Origin: Aridibacter famidurans
GTDB lineage: Bacteria > Acidobacteriota > Blastocatellia > Pyrinomonadales > Pyrinomonadaceae
Direction: 5' to 3'
Length of the DNA stretch: 64,000 bases
NCBI GenBank assembly: GCA_024103495.1
Contig: JAGFIQ010000017.1
Span: 1 to 64,000 of the forward strand
This document shows, piece by piece, positions 28,189 through 37,130 of the stretch (its first letter is position 1; every line of letters begins with the position of its first letter). The notes under the pieces were generated by a model that saw only the letters and a list, made by a program, of their open reading frames with translations, was not told the DNA's origin and ran no database searches. Both the position numbers and the translations under genes were made by a program.

Positions 28189-28485
28189 ATGAAGCTTTCG
28201 AAGGGAGATATCGTCACGGTCGTGCTCCAGAACCCCAGGGAGAAGATCCTCGGGGTGATGGAGAAGATATCCGACGCGGGCCTTTACATACGGGGCATCG
28301 ATCTCGCATATTTTGAAGAGTGGGCGCAGGCGATCCGCAACGATGAGCAGTACCTGCCGATGCAAGATCTCTTTTACCCGATGTGGCGGGTCGAGCGGAT
28401 CTCGCGCGATTCCGAATCCGCAGGGGTTCCTTCGATGGCCGATCAGTTCGAGCAAAGGACGGGGCGCAGCCTCACCGATTTCTGA
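28189..28485 (+). CDS. Small conserved-looking protein of unknown function
   Basis: 98 residues, no signal and no membrane segment. The N-terminal half (MKLSKGDIVTVVLQNPREKI, LGVMEKISDAGLYIRGIDLA) resembles a small beta-barrel that could bind nucleic acid or protein; this is only an impression. The tail ends SMADQFEQRTGRSLTDF. It starts 3 bp after the glycosyltransferase stop, so it is very likely translated from the same mRNA. Codon use is like its neighbours, which argues that it is real. No family was recognised. Confidence 0.75.
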   Translation: MKLSKGDIVTVVLQNPREKILGVMEKISDAGLYIRGIDLAYFEEWAQAIRNDEQYLPMQDLFYPMWRVERISRDSESAGVPSMADQFEQRTGRSLTDF

Positions 28486-28505
28486 AGTACCCAGAAGAAA
28501 GACTT

Positions 28506-29141
28506 ATGAAGTTGTACAGAGTTCTTTTCGCCGTCGTATTGGTCGCCGGCGCAACTCAAATCGCATTCTCTCAGGCACCCGCCGGGTATGATTACAAGGC
28601 GCAAAAGGCCTTCATTCCGGCGGATCTCGGCGAGGTCTTTATCGGAATGCCGTTCCGGGAATTCGTCAAGAAGATCGACATCACGGATGCCGAGGCCGAC
28701 ACGCGATTTGAAAACATCCACCTGAACATTGCTTACGAGAAGGGCGCGATCGACGGTCTTACGGTACGCGTCGGAGGGTTTACGCGTGAACAGATCAAAG
28801 CGATGTCGAAGGAGGTCGAGGTTGCGGTCAAGGACGATCTCGGCAATTACACGGTTAAGGAAGAGAGGATCGATCCGTCGAAGATCGAAGGTGACGGTTT
28901 CGTTTACGCCTTTTACATCGGATTCAAGCCGGAGTTCGATCTAAGATCGTGGGTGGTCAAGACTTACGGTGACGACGGCGAAGTCCGGAAGCCGGACGAC
29001 GAGTATCATTTCTTCGATATCCAATGGACGAAGCGAACGGATGACGGCCTTGCGTGGCTGATCCGCTCGTTTCACGAAGGCGACAGGCGCTCGCTTCAAT
29101 TGCTTGGCCGGATCTCCGGAACCGAATGGGCGGTGGATTGA
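28506..29141 (+). CDS. Secreted protein of unknown function
   Basis: 211 residues from the ATG at 28506, which gives a Sec signal (MKLYRVLFAVVLVAGATQIA, cut near FSQAP). The frame is open upstream to 28383, but that part overlaps the previous gene out of frame and is unlikely. The mature protein is mixed alpha/beta, with DLGEVFIGMPFREFVKKID and VRVGGFTREQIKAMSKEVE, followed by a beta-rich C-terminus. The opening resembles proteins with a short beta-hairpin/helix repeat, but no family is assigned. It lies 20 bp after the 98-residue gene, in the same probable operon. Confidence 0.78.
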   Translation: MKLYRVLFAVVLVAGATQIAFSQAPAGYDYKAQKAFIPADLGEVFIGMPFREFVKKIDITDAEADTRFENIHLNIAYEKGAIDGLTVRVGGFTREQIKAMSKEVEVAVKDDLGNYTVKEERIDPSKIEGDGFVYAFYIGFKPEFDLRSWVVKTYGDDGEVRKPDDEYHFFDIQWTKRTDDGLAWLIRSFHEGDRRSLQLLGRISGTEWAVD

Positions 29142-29438
29142 GATCTGTTCGGTCTGTAGAGTTTGGTGAGTTCTCCGAGTTTGCTGAGTTCTCCGAGTTC
29201 GCTGAGTTGGTCGGTTCTGCAGCCTGCGAAGCAGGCGTCATATCAATAGCCCCACGCAAGCCGAAGGCGCAGCGTGGGGTATCGTCGACAAACCGACTCC
29301 CAGCGGCTTCAGCCGCGACATAGTTTCGGCAGCCTGCGAAGCAGGCGTCATATCAATAGCTCAACGTAAGCCGATGGCGCAGCGTGGGGTGTCGTCGGCA
29401 AAGCGGCTGTCCCGTCTTAACAATTCAATCCAAGACCT
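29142..29438. repeat. Spacer with GAGTT nonamers and a 110-bp-period direct repeat
   Basis: Six nonamers run from 29159 to 29212 (GAGTTTGGT, GAGTTCTCC, GAGTTTGCT, GAGTTCTCC, GAGTTCGCT, GAGTTGGTC). Two near-identical copies of a block of about 74 bp start at 29219 and 29329 (GCAGCCTGCGAAGCAGGCGT and following). Each copy contains an inverted copy of the dispersed hairpin core (AAGCCGAAGGCGCAGCGTGG). No gene is seen. Confidence 0.8.
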
Positions 29439-31604
29439 ATGATCAACTTCAGAACCGTTTTCCTTCTCATCTTCATCCTCGCTTCGTTCGCTCTCGCTCA
29501 GACTCCGTCCACAGCCGAGGACTGGCGTGCGCTTGCTTTCAAGCAGATGGCGGAAAAGAAATATGAAACGGCGGAAAGATCGTTTTCCGAGTGTATTCGC
29601 CTCGATGGATCGATCTACCTTTGCTGGCGCGGACGGGCCGGAGCCAATTTCCTTCTGGGCAAGACTCAGGAGGCCTTCTCGGATGTCGGCAAGGCAATCG
29701 CTCTTGCGCCGCGCGATTCCCTCTCGGTCGCCCTGCGAGGTGAAATCAATCTCAGGCTCGGAAAGACGGACCAGGCACTTACAGACTATTCGTCCGCCAT
29801 TGCGATCGAACCTCGGCCCGTCTACTACACCGCGCGCGGCGAGGCTTACCTCGGGGTGAAGAGATACAAGGAGGCCGAGGCGGATCTGACGGCAGCGATA
29901 GGCCTCGAACCGCAGAACTCTTCTGCCTTCCGTAGACGGGCCAACATACGTAGCGCGGCGGGCAATCACCAGGGAGCCGTTGAGGATCTCTCAAACGCGA
30001 TCGGGCTCGAACCCGGTAATGCGCAGAATTACCTTTCCCGCGGCCTTTCGTATGAAAAGCTCAAGAAGTACAAGGAAGCGATCGATGATTACACAAAGGC
30101 CATAGAGCTGGATCCGAAGCTCGCGTGGGCGCACAACAACCGGGCGTTCGCGTATCACCAGCAGAGAAAGTACGCGCAAGCGGAGCCCGACTACTTGAAA
30201 GCGATCGCGATCGACCCTTCGGTGCCCATGTTCCGCCGCAATCTTGGTGATCTTTATTACGATCAGGAGAAGTACGTTGAGGCCGAGGCTGCGTTCAAGA
30301 AGGCGATCGAGCTCAATCCGGATTTCGCCTGGGCACACAACAATCTAGGCCTTACTTACCACAGACAGAAGAAATATACCGAAGCCCTGCAGACCTTTGA
30401 CCGGGCGCTTGAGATCGATCCCAAATATACGGCCGTGATGTACAACATCGGGATCGTGTACAGGGATATGAAGGATCTTGAGAAGGCCATCGAACAGTTC
30501 ACGAAAGCCGTTTCGGTGAATGAAAGATATGTAAATGCTTACAAGGAGCGGGGAGAAGCTTACACAAAGCTAAAGAGGTACGAAGAAGCGCTTGCCGATT
30601 TTGAAACCCTCGTAAAGCTGGAGCCCGCGAACGCGGCTCGCTACGTCGACCGCGGCGCAGCGTTTGACAGGCTCGGCCAGACTGAAAAAGCGGCAGCCGA
30701 GTACGACAGGGCTCTCCAGCTCGATCCGAAACAGCACTACGCGCTGTTCAACAAGGGAGTCCAGGCCTATCAAAAGAAGGACCACTCGGCTGCGGCGGAT
30801 TGGGCGGGCAAGTCGATAGCCGCGAATGGAACTTACGGAATGGCTTACAGGCTTCGCGCCATTTCGTATTGTTACCTGGCGAAACCCGATCTCGCGAAGG
30901 CCGATGAGGCGAAGGCGGCGGAACTCGGCACACCTGTGGACAAGCCCTGCGCGGCAACAACGCTTTCCGCGTTCGAATCGGCGAAAGAGGCAGTCGGTGA
31001 AGGCCGGCACGCAGAAGCCGTTGGGCTGGTGGATGAAGTACTGGCAGACTCGTCGGTAGTAGCTTCGGTGAGGCAGACCCGGGTCTTCGAGATCGCGTTG
31101 CTTCTCGAAAAGGCAAAGCAATACGGACATGCGAAGGATGTTCTTCTGAAGCTACAGGCCTCGCCGGGATTGGCCAAGGATATATCAGAAAAGTCTACGC
31201 TTGCTTTGGGGAATATGAGCTTCAAATCAGGTGATCATGCAAAGGCGCTGGAATACTACGGAAAGATCCCGCAGAACGTGGATGCCCGCACGAATTCGAT
31301 ACGCGCCTTCTACCAGTTGAAACGGTTCAGCGAAGCCGCAAGCGCCACGGCGTCGCTCGTGGAGGCGATGGCCGCACAGTATTACGCCACGCAGGATCCG
31401 GCCGCCAAGAAACAATGGTTCGACAGGACGAACGCGCTGATAAGGGATGCGTTCGGGCTTGCGGCGGAGTTCGAGAAGCTTGAGAACGGAAAGCCGCACG
31501 CGGTCGTGATCTACAAGGCTATCGGGAAGGTGGTTCCGGCCCAGTCGCCCGACGGACAGATCGTGACGTCGAGGCTGAATGAGCTGGGAGGCGGAACTCA
31601 ATAG
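29439..31604 (+). CDS. Large secreted tetratricopeptide-repeat protein
   Basis: 721 residues. It starts with a Sec signal (MINFRTVFLLIFILASFALA, cut near QTPS). About twelve TPR units follow from residue 30 to 470, including WAHNNRAFAYHQQRKYAQAE, LGDLYYDQEKYVEAEAAFKK, WAHNNLGLTYHRQKKYTEAL and YKERGEAYTKLKRYEEALAD. A second helical region (about 480-700) contains less regular repeats. TPR solenoids mediate protein-protein contacts; the partner here is unknown. The location is periplasmic or outer-membrane-associated. The N-terminal units are close in sequence to one another, suggesting recent internal duplication. Confidence 0.9.
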   Translation: MINFRTVFLLIFILASFALAQTPSTAEDWRALAFKQMAEKKYETAERSFSECIRLDGSIYLCWRGRAGANFLLGKTQEAFSDVGKAIALAPRDSLSVALRGEINLRLGKTDQALTDYSSAIAIEPRPVYYTARGEAYLGVKRYKEAEADLTAAIGLEPQNSSAFRRRANIRSAAGNHQGAVEDLSNAIGLEPGNAQNYLSRGLSYEKLKKYKEAIDDYTKAIELDPKLAWAHNNRAFAYHQQRKYAQAEPDYLKAIAIDPSVPMFRRNLGDLYYDQEKYVEAEAAFKKAIELNPDFAWAHNNLGLTYHRQKKYTEALQTFDRALEIDPKYTAVMYNIGIVYRDMKDLEKAIEQFTKAVSVNERYVNAYKERGEAYTKLKRYEEALADFETLVKLEPANAARYVDRGAAFDRLGQTEKAAAEYDRALQLDPKQHYALFNKGVQAYQKKDHSAAADWAGKSIAANGTYGMAYRLRAISYCYLAKPDLAKADEAKAAELGTPVDKPCAATTLSAFESAKEAVGEGRHAEAVGLVDEVLADSSVVASVRQTRVFEIALLLEKAKQYGHAKDVLLKLQASPGLAKDISEKSTLALGNMSFKSGDHAKALEYYGKIPQNVDARTNSIRAFYQLKRFSEAASATASLVEAMAAQYYATQDPAAKKQWFDRTNALIRDAFGLAAEFEKLENGKPHAVVIYKAIGKVVPAQSPDGQIVTSRLNELGGGTQ

Positions 31605-31914
31605 CGGCTCAGGAGGTGCCGTGAACTTCAGTTTGCGAGGTACCGTGAACTTCAGTTTGCGCCGCGCGCACGCGCGGAACCTCGATTGGCGGTCGTTCTT
31701 CGTCCCGTTACCCAGGGCTGCGCCTTCGGCTTGCCCGGGCTGACTTCCGTAGCCGCTCTGCGGCAATGAACCCGAAAAACTCGGCCGACTCATCCTAACT
31801 CGGCAAACTCACCGAACTCGGATAACCCGGCCAACTCGATCAGACTCGACAGACTTCCCCTTTCCGTTGTAACTTACTTCCACCCCGGGAACCGCTCCCG
31901 GGATATTCTCACAC
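31605..31914. repeat. Spacer before recA: 24-bp tandem repeat, hairpin and nonamers
   Basis: Two copies of AGGTGCCGTGAACTTCAG plus TTTGCG (24 bp, one mismatch) lie at 31614-31637 and 31638-31661. A hairpin of the dispersed family is at 31709-31742 and is followed by an AGCCGCTCTGCGGCA element. Nine-to-ten-base ACTC units in inverse orientation to the cheA array run from 31778 to 31855. No gene is seen. Confidence 0.75.
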
Positions 31915-31973
31915 GTTTCACATAACAACTTCTTGTTGCATCTGTGAAACACATCTGCTACACTTCCTCCGAC
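31915..31973 (+). promoter_or_regulatory. recA promoter region with overlapping 36-bp palindrome
   Basis: The palindrome GTTTCACATAACAAC ... GTTGCATCTGTGAAAC spans 31915-31950. A candidate -35 (TTGCAT, within the right arm) and -10 (TACACT), separated by 17 bp, follow, so a bound repressor would block RNA polymerase. The position before recA makes an SOS repressor site the natural candidate, but it fits neither the E. coli CTGT-N8-ACAG nor the Bacillus GAAC-N4-GTTC consensus. Confidence 0.5.
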
Positions 31974-32019
31974 CTCACGAAATTGCCACAAATTTCTTCA
32001 GGAGAGGAGCGTAGGACCA

Positions 32020-33087
32020 ATGACAACAACGGGGACGGTAACAATGAGTGTTGATAAAGGAAAGGCCATCGACGCGGCCTTGTCTCAGATCGAAAAGAAG
32101 TTCGGCAAGGGCGCGATAATGCGCCTCGGCGAAAGGCCGGCCGAAGACGTGGGCGCCATCTCGACAAGGTGCCTCAGCCTTGACGCCGCGATCGGCGTCG
32201 GAGGCTTCCCTCGCGGACGAATAATAGAAGTGTTCGGTCCCGAAAGCTCCGGAAAGACCACGCTCGCCCTTCAGGTCGTTGCGGAAGCGCAGGCGAAGGG
32301 CGGTATCGCGGCGTACATCGACGCCGAGCACGCGCTCGATCCCGTCTATGCCGGCAAACTCGGCGTGAACGTGGACGACATGCTCATCTCCCAGCCCGAT
32401 TCGGGCGAGCAGGCGCTCGAGATCGCCGAGACCCTGGCGCGTTCGAACAGCGTCGACGTGATCGTAGTGGACTCCGTCGCGGCGCTGGTGCCGCGTGCCG
32501 AGCTCGACGGCGAGATGGGCGATTCGCATATGGGCCTTCAGGCGCGATTAATGTCGCAGGCGCTCAGAAAACTGACCGCGATCGTCTCGAACTCGAAGAC
32601 CTGTTTCATATTCATCAACCAGCTCCGCCAGAAGATCGGCGTCTTCTTCGGCTCGCCGGAGACGACGACAGGCGGAAAGGCCTTGAAGTTCTACGCAAGC
32701 GTAAGGCTCGATATTCGCCGGATCGGTTCGATCAAGGAAGGCGACCAGATGGTCGGCAACCGCACCCGCGTGAAGGTCAAGAAGAACAAGGTCGCTCCTC
32801 CGTTCCACGAATGCGAGTTCGACATCATGTACGGCGAGGGCATCTCGCGCGAGGGCGACCTGCTCGACCTCGCGGTCGACAACGGCATAGTGCAAAAGAG
32901 CGGCGCCTGGTTCTCGTACGGCGAAGAGAGGCTCGGGCAGGGCCGCGAGAAGGTGCGCCAGCTCCTGAAGGATGACGAGGCGGTCTTCGAGAGGATCGAG
33001 AACGACGTCCGGGTCAAGCTCGGTTTCATCAAGCCGGAAACTTCGGAAGCGGAAGAAGAAGAAAAAGCCGAGGGCGCTGCGGGATAA
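32020..33087 (+). CDS. recA: Recombinase A
   Basis: RecA of 355 residues, normal length. The N-terminal oligomerisation helix ([18 protein letters not shown]), Walker [14 protein letters not shown], the catalytic Glu region ([10 protein letters not shown]), Walker [14 protein letters not shown]1 and L2 loops ([39 protein letters not shown]) and an acidic C-terminus ([13 protein letters not shown]) are all present. It forms filaments on single-stranded DNA for homologous recombination and, by inference, promotes LexA self-cleavage. The Shine-Dalgarno GGAGAGGAG precedes the start by about ten bases. A Met at codon 9 (MSVDKGKA) is an alternative. Confidence 0.98.
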   Translation: MTTTGTVTMSVDKGKAIDAALSQIEKKFGKGAIMRLGERPAEDVGAISTRCLSLDAAIGVGGFPRGRIIEVFGPESSGKTTLALQVVAEAQAKGGIAAYIDAEHALDPVYAGKLGVNVDDMLISQPDSGEQALEIAETLARSNSVDVIVVDSVAALVPRAELDGEMGDSHMGLQARLMSQALRKLTAIVSNSKTCFIFINQLRQKIGVFFGSPETTTGGKALKFYASVRLDIRRIGSIKEGDQMVGNRTRVKVKKNKVAPPFHECEFDIMYGEGISREGDLLDLAVDNGIVQKSGAWFSYGEERLGQGREKVRQLLKDDEAVFERIENDVRVKLGFIKPETSEAEEEEKAEGAAG

Positions 33088-33141
33088 CGAACGCCGACGG
33101 CTCTAAGAAAATAGGGGTAAGAGGCCCCGAAGGACCTGCTC

Positions 33142-33552
33142 TCAATTCGAGTTGGTCTTGCGGGGTCTTCCCAGCGGATCTGCGGGCCTCGTGTTCGAGT
33201 TCGAGTTCGGCACGACCCTCGAGGGCCGGTTCACAGAATTCACGTCTGCGTCTCTACGCTCAAGCTGTTTTCGTATGGTCTCCTCGTCCGGGATTCCCGG
33301 CGTAGGCGTGGTGCCTTTCCGGATGTTCGTCGCGTCGTTGACATTCGCAGGGATGCCGGGAGTCGGCGTGATACCTTTCGGCGGCACGTTCGCGTCGGGC
33401 GGAATTCCCGGAGTGCTGTTCGATCCGGTCTCGACCGGCTGGGTGTTTATGCCCTCGGGCATTTCTCCGTTCCCGGACGAGCCCGACCCTCCGCAGGCCG
33501 AGACGAGTGCGATGAAGGATACAAGCGCCGCGTACTTCAATGATTGCTTCAT
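33142..33552 (-). CDS. Small lipoprotein with TPGIP repeats
   Basis: 136 residues. The lipoprotein signal is MKQSLKYAALVSFIALVSAC, with lipobox VSAC. The rest is low in complexity: three copies of a TPGIP motif (STPGIPPDANVP, TPTPGIPANVND, TPTPGIPDEETI) and an Asn/Pro/Arg-rich tail. It is probably disordered and anchored to the inner or outer membrane. Function is unknown. It is convergent with recA, ending 54 bp after the recA stop. Confidence 0.75.
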   Translation of the reverse strand: MKQSLKYAALVSFIALVSACGGSGSSGNGEMPEGINTQPVETGSNSTPGIPPDANVPPKGITPTPGIPANVNDATNIRKGTTPTPGIPDEETIRKQLERRDADVNSVNRPSRVVPNSNSNTRPADPLGRPRKTNSN

Positions 33553-33882
33553 AAGACTTGGTTCCGGAATTTCCCGCCCTTAAATTAGCAGTGCCGGCTT
33601 GAGCGACGAACCACCGGTGGACAGTGGCCGTGAACAAACCGGCACGGGCAGGTTATATCAAACGGGCTTCGGAAGGTTTAGTGACCGACATTGGCAAACG
33701 GTCACTATTTGCGAATTATAGACCTCTCACGGATATTGTCAACACCTAATCGGCCCATTTTTGCTGATTATTTCTGATTTTCTTAATCTTTTTCTTTAAG
33801 GGGCCCAAAGATTTGACATCGGATTTTCGCTTGGGTACACTTACGGACTTGCCTCGAGGAATTCGAGGCTGAAATTTTGTGA
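33553..33882 (+). promoter_or_regulatory. tRNA-Phe upstream region with promoter
   Basis: A near-consensus sigma-70 promoter lies at 33813-33841: TTGACA, 17-bp spacer, TACACT, upstream of tRNA-Phe by 42 bp. Further upstream is a 7-bp-arm inverted repeat (GTGACCG at 33681-33687, CGGTCAC at 33699-33705) between the divergent lipoprotein gene and the tRNA. Nothing else is seen; the AT-rich stretch 33755-33800 may act as an UP element. Confidence 0.7.
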
Positions 33883-33999
<117 letters not shown>

Positions 34000-34092
34000 G
34001 TTTGTTTTGAGAATTAGGTTGGAACAGGGAGAAGGGTGGTGAAAGGGATCCGGCAGTAGGCCTCCTTTCTGTCCCGGCATCGCGACTACTAC

Positions 34093-34851
34093 TCAATCGC
34101 TGGCCGGATCGGCCCCGTCCATCCGCTCAACATCGATCGCAAGAAGCTTGCACTCGTTCGGCTTGAGTTCGAATTCCTTCTCGAATTTCTGAAGGCCCCA
34201 TCCTTCATTGAAATATTCCATCGGAGGGTTGAAGATCTGCATTCCACCGCTCACGTCGAACGGAAAAGTCAGCGAGAACACGAACTTTCCAGTTGTTGAG
34301 GTTACGTACGAATAATCACCGAATGTGTCGGACGGGAGCGGAAGGGTGACATTTCCGGTCTTGATCGATGCGACGCCCTGCGAAAAGTCATCGCTGGAAA
34401 GCCCGTTCACGGTGACATACAGACCGTACTGCGCCGGACCGGATCGCGCTCGCCTCGCATAAGCAAGGCCCTGATATGACTGCCCAATCGACATCGACCA
34501 ATTGCAGATGTTGTCGTTGATGCTTCGGACGAAGTTGTCATAGACAAGATACTCCTCGTTGATCTCGAATCCGGGCCCACACTCTGAAACCGGGAACTCT
34601 ACCTTCGCAGTATCTTCCAAGTCCCCTTTGAACGGTTCGATCACTTGGAACGAAACGGTCATCTTGCTCTCGTATTCCTGTTTCTCAATCTCAATCGCCA
34701 TGACCCGCCCAACAAAGACCTTTTTCGCTCTTGAGTACCTTGAGCACGTAGGTTCGAACGCGCACGTGCAGGCATCGGCCTCCTCTACAAAGCCGAAGAT
34801 AAGGAGGGCGACAAATATCACGACTCGAAATCTTGTTAATCTTGAGAGCAC
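34093..34851 (-). CDS. Secreted protein with NTR/TIMP-like N-terminal domain
   Basis: 252 residues. The Sec signal ends at ADAC, immediately giving a mature N-terminus CTCAFEPTC. The pattern Cys-x-Cys followed by AKKVFVGRVMAI, FKGDLEDTAKVEF, CGPGFEINEEYLVYD is typical of bacterial NTR (netrin/TIMP-like) domains. The C-terminal half is a beta-rich region of unknown type. Some such proteins are thought to bind metalloproteases, but that is only analogy. It is the only gene in the inner segment between direct repeats A and B at tRNA-Phe, so it is accessory DNA. Confidence 0.75.
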   Translation of the reverse strand: MLSRLTRFRVVIFVALLIFGFVEEADACTCAFEPTCSRYSRAKKVFVGRVMAIEIEKQEYESKMTVSFQVIEPFKGDLEDTAKVEFPVSECGPGFEINEEYLVYDNFVRSINDNICNWSMSIGQSYQGLAYARRARSGPAQYGLYVTVNGLSSDDFSQGVASIKTGNVTLPLPSDTFGDYSYVTSTTGKFVFSLTFPFDVSGGMQIFNPPMEYFNEGWGLQKFEKEFELKPNECKLLAIDVERMDGADPASD

Positions 34852-34921
34852 TCTTTATTTTCCGATCTGAGAATGAACTCAGATATTCTACACCCTTTCA
34901 GTTGCCGCTGTTTTTGAAAGT

Positions 34922-34995
34922 GTGTCGGCGGTTCGACTCCGTCCCTGGCCACCAGAACAATGACCATCGATCATCGTCCACTGATCAATGGTCTT
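34922..34995 (+). repeat. Direct repeat B: duplicated tRNA-Phe 3' end and hairpin
   Basis: GTGTCGGCGGTTCGACTCCG and the following CCTGGCCACCAG-type bases reproduce 33926-33959 exactly over 34 bases. The heptamers GACCATC, GATCATC, GTCCACT, GATCAAT, GGTCTTT follow in the same phase as in repeat A. The upstream half of the tRNA is absent, so this is not a functional tRNA. It marks the junction of the first accessory segment (33960-34921) with the second. Confidence 0.93.
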
Positions 34996-35068
34996 TTCCT
35001 TTTTGGTGACCTCGGTCCGTATCTTGTCGACGTCGGCGATGAGACAGGCAACCCAAAGGTTCGAATCG

Positions 35069-35935
35069 TTACTTCTTTTGGGGCTTCGGATCCAGGAAGT
35101 CGATCACCATCGGGATGATGATCGCCTTGCGGTTCATCAGCGTGACGTGCGTCGTGTCGGGCACGATGGCAAGTCTCGATTCCCCTCGCGGCGCCAGGTC
35201 TCCGTACACCCCGCCGCCCTTCAAACGGTACATCTCCACGATGTGTTCGAGCCGGACTCCGTCGGCGTCGCCATAGATAAAGAACATAGGAGCTTTCGTG
35301 GCCTTTAGATCGTCGGCGCCGAAGTCATAGGGCTTCAAGACCATCGCCTTGATGTGCTCGATAAAATCCGGGAACTTGTCAGGTGTCGGGCTGAGCCTTT
35401 TGTATTCGGCTTCCATTGGTGAGCCCTTGAACATTTCGTACGAGAACTTCGGCCACACGTCATCCGCTTCTTTGACCCAGCCGTCGCGGCGGATCGGGGC
35501 CGAGATGCTGACAACCCTTTGCACTTTTTCGGGATGGCGGATCGCACACATCATCGCGGTGCCGGCTCCCAGGCTGTAACCGACGATATCCGCGCGTGGG
35601 ATCTTTAGGTGATCGAGCAGCGCGGCCACATCGTCGGAAAGATTCTCAAAGGTGATATCCCGGTCGATGTCGGCAGTACGCCCGTGGCCCTGCATTTCGA
35701 CGGCGATCACTTTCCGCGTTTTGGCAAGTTCGCGGACCCATTCTTCCCAGTCTCCCGAGATCGCCATAAACGCCCCGTGGAGCAGAACAACCGGCTCGCC
35801 ATTACCCTGGACCTCGTAATACATCTTGAGCCCGTTCACGGGCGCGTATCCGGTGGCGGATTTCTGCTGAGCCGCGGCGACACCCGCCAATAGCATCACT
35901 ATGAGAACTGTCGAAACGAAACTTGTGTTATTCAT
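35069..35935 (-). CDS. Secreted alpha/beta hydrolase
   Basis: 288 residues with a Sec signal (about 1-22, ending VAAAQQ). The alpha/beta-hydrolase fold shows the oxyanion region [10 protein letters not shown], the nucleophile elbow GYSLGAG (Ser near residue 140), and a likely acid/His pair in [11 protein letters not shown] and PDTTHVTLM. Esterases, lipases and haloperoxidase-like proteins share this fold, and the substrate is unknown. It is the first gene in the accessory segment after direct repeat B and has no close operon partner; the 3' neighbour is the repeat itself. Confidence 0.88.
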   Translation of the reverse strand: MNNTSFVSTVLIVMLLAGVAAAQQKSATGYAPVNGLKMYYEVQGNGEPVVLLHGAFMAISGDWEEWVRELAKTRKVIAVEMQGHGRTADIDRDITFENLSDDVAALLDHLKIPRADIVGYSLGAGTAMMCAIRHPEKVQRVVSISAPIRRDGWVKEADDVWPKFSYEMFKGSPMEAEYKRLSPTPDKFPDFIEHIKAMVLKPYDFGADDLKATKAPMFFIYGDADGVRLEHIVEMYRLKGGGVYGDLAPRGESRLAIVPDTTHVTLMNRKAIIIPMVIDFLDPKPQKK

Positions 35936-36250
35936 ATTTCGAACTAGAACAATAGGTTTGGCGACCCGAATAGCGGAGCCGCGACGAGAAGACTAATTGA
36001 ACATTTAGTGAATTAATACTTCCTGTCCCGAGAAGCACCTACCTTCTCTTCCGAAAAGGGCTTCAGCGCAAGTTGTGGTTCGACCGCTCGTGCGACCAAT
36101 TGTGTTCTTCGTTTTCTTTCCGTGATGCGGTCTGCGGCGTCACCCCTATCTATCTTGCGTGTCTCATTCGGAGAAAAACCGGTCAAGGTCGCAAACAAAT
36201 GCCATTGACGTTCGCAAAGCTCACCGCGATATCGATGATTTTGGTTTCAG
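35936..36250. other. AT-richer spacer in the accessory segment
   Basis: No credible gene is seen. Short open frames exist on both strands (up to 85 codons) without a ribosome-binding site or recognisable homology. The base composition is visibly richer in A+T than the chromosomal genes on either side of the tRNA-Phe segments. Confidence 0.5.
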
Positions 36251-37000
36251 TCAAGAATCACCCTCGCGTTCTAGCTTCTTTTCTAAAGCAGAAGCAAGCG
36301 CTTCGTCTAAAAATGTCTGAAATCTTTTAGTGTTTGCATCATGTGGGGCACCCTCAAGAAATAGTTCTAAATGGTCATAGAACGCCTCTAACGCCTTCTT
36401 GCTCACATCGAGAGCGAGAAAGTCGAACAGTTTTCCGAAATTGGCCTCTTGAGCGAACGCATATCGTTGTCGCAGCCAGTTCTGAAAACCGACAAACACT
36501 TCTTGATCTAACGAACCTTCAATGCCAATGTCTTGTTCAGCCTTGATATAGCCATTCCACATTGCCCAAATCCCGCGAAGCCATTCGTCGTTTCCAAAAT
36601 AGAGCGCTGGTTTCTCGCGCATCACATCCGAATTGACGGTTTCGAGCACTGATCTTCTCCTTTGATCACGACTTGGCTGTTTTGGCGAATCATTTGTCCA
36701 GTCGCCGCTCTTGGCAATCTTCCAAAACTCAAAAAATAGATCGAGTGCTTGTTCTTCGGATTTTGTGATCAGCAAACAATATCTAGCCCAACCTTGCGGG
36801 CCGGAATATGCAGTGGTCGCAAACCATTTTCTAAAGTCCGAAAGACCAAAGTCGCCTGCAATGTTAGCGTCATGATGAAAAATCAAGGCGTGCTCATACC
36901 CATTGAAATATGCGATTAGTAAACTAGGTGAAAAGCCACCCAAATGTTCAAGCGGCTCTTCCCTTATCCGTTCTAAGAGGCTGTCCCAGGTTACTTTCAT
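36251..37000 (-). CDS. Unknown protein in accessory segment
   Basis: 249 residues, no signal, no membrane helix. The N-terminus (MKVTWDSLLERIREEPLEHL, GGFSPSLLIAYFNGYEHALI) is aromatic-rich and helical. The mid part has DLFFEFWKIAKSGDW, and the C-terminus is charged (FLDEALASALEKKLEREGDS). No family was recognised. Proteins of this type (soluble, aromatic, in small variable islands) include immunity proteins, but there is no toxin next to it, so that is only a guess. Codon use is AT-richer than the core genes. No Shine-Dalgarno is seen before the ATG at 37000. Confidence 0.65.
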   Translation of the reverse strand: MKVTWDSLLERIREEPLEHLGGFSPSLLIAYFNGYEHALIFHHDANIAGDFGLSDFRKWFATTAYSGPQGWARYCLLITKSEEQALDLFFEFWKIAKSGDWTNDSPKQPSRDQRRRSVLETVNSDVMREKPALYFGNDEWLRGIWAMWNGYIKAEQDIGIEGSLDQEVFVGFQNWLRQRYAFAQEANFGKLFDFLALDVSKKALEAFYDHLELFLEGAPHDANTKRFQTFLDEALASALEKKLEREGDS

Positions 37001-37130
37001 AGTTTATAGCGCAGTCACTTCAGTTTTCTTGCTTGGTGATTCTCGTCAATCTTGGGCGCGGCGGCTCTAACCTCGTCACTCTCAATCCTGCGTTTGCCAT
37101 GGCCGGCCGCCCATCTAACGAAGCGTGAAA

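Noticed and set aside
36073-36330. 85-codon plus-strand frame
   Set aside because: No start signal, overlaps the end of the minus-strand 249-residue gene, unlikely composition.
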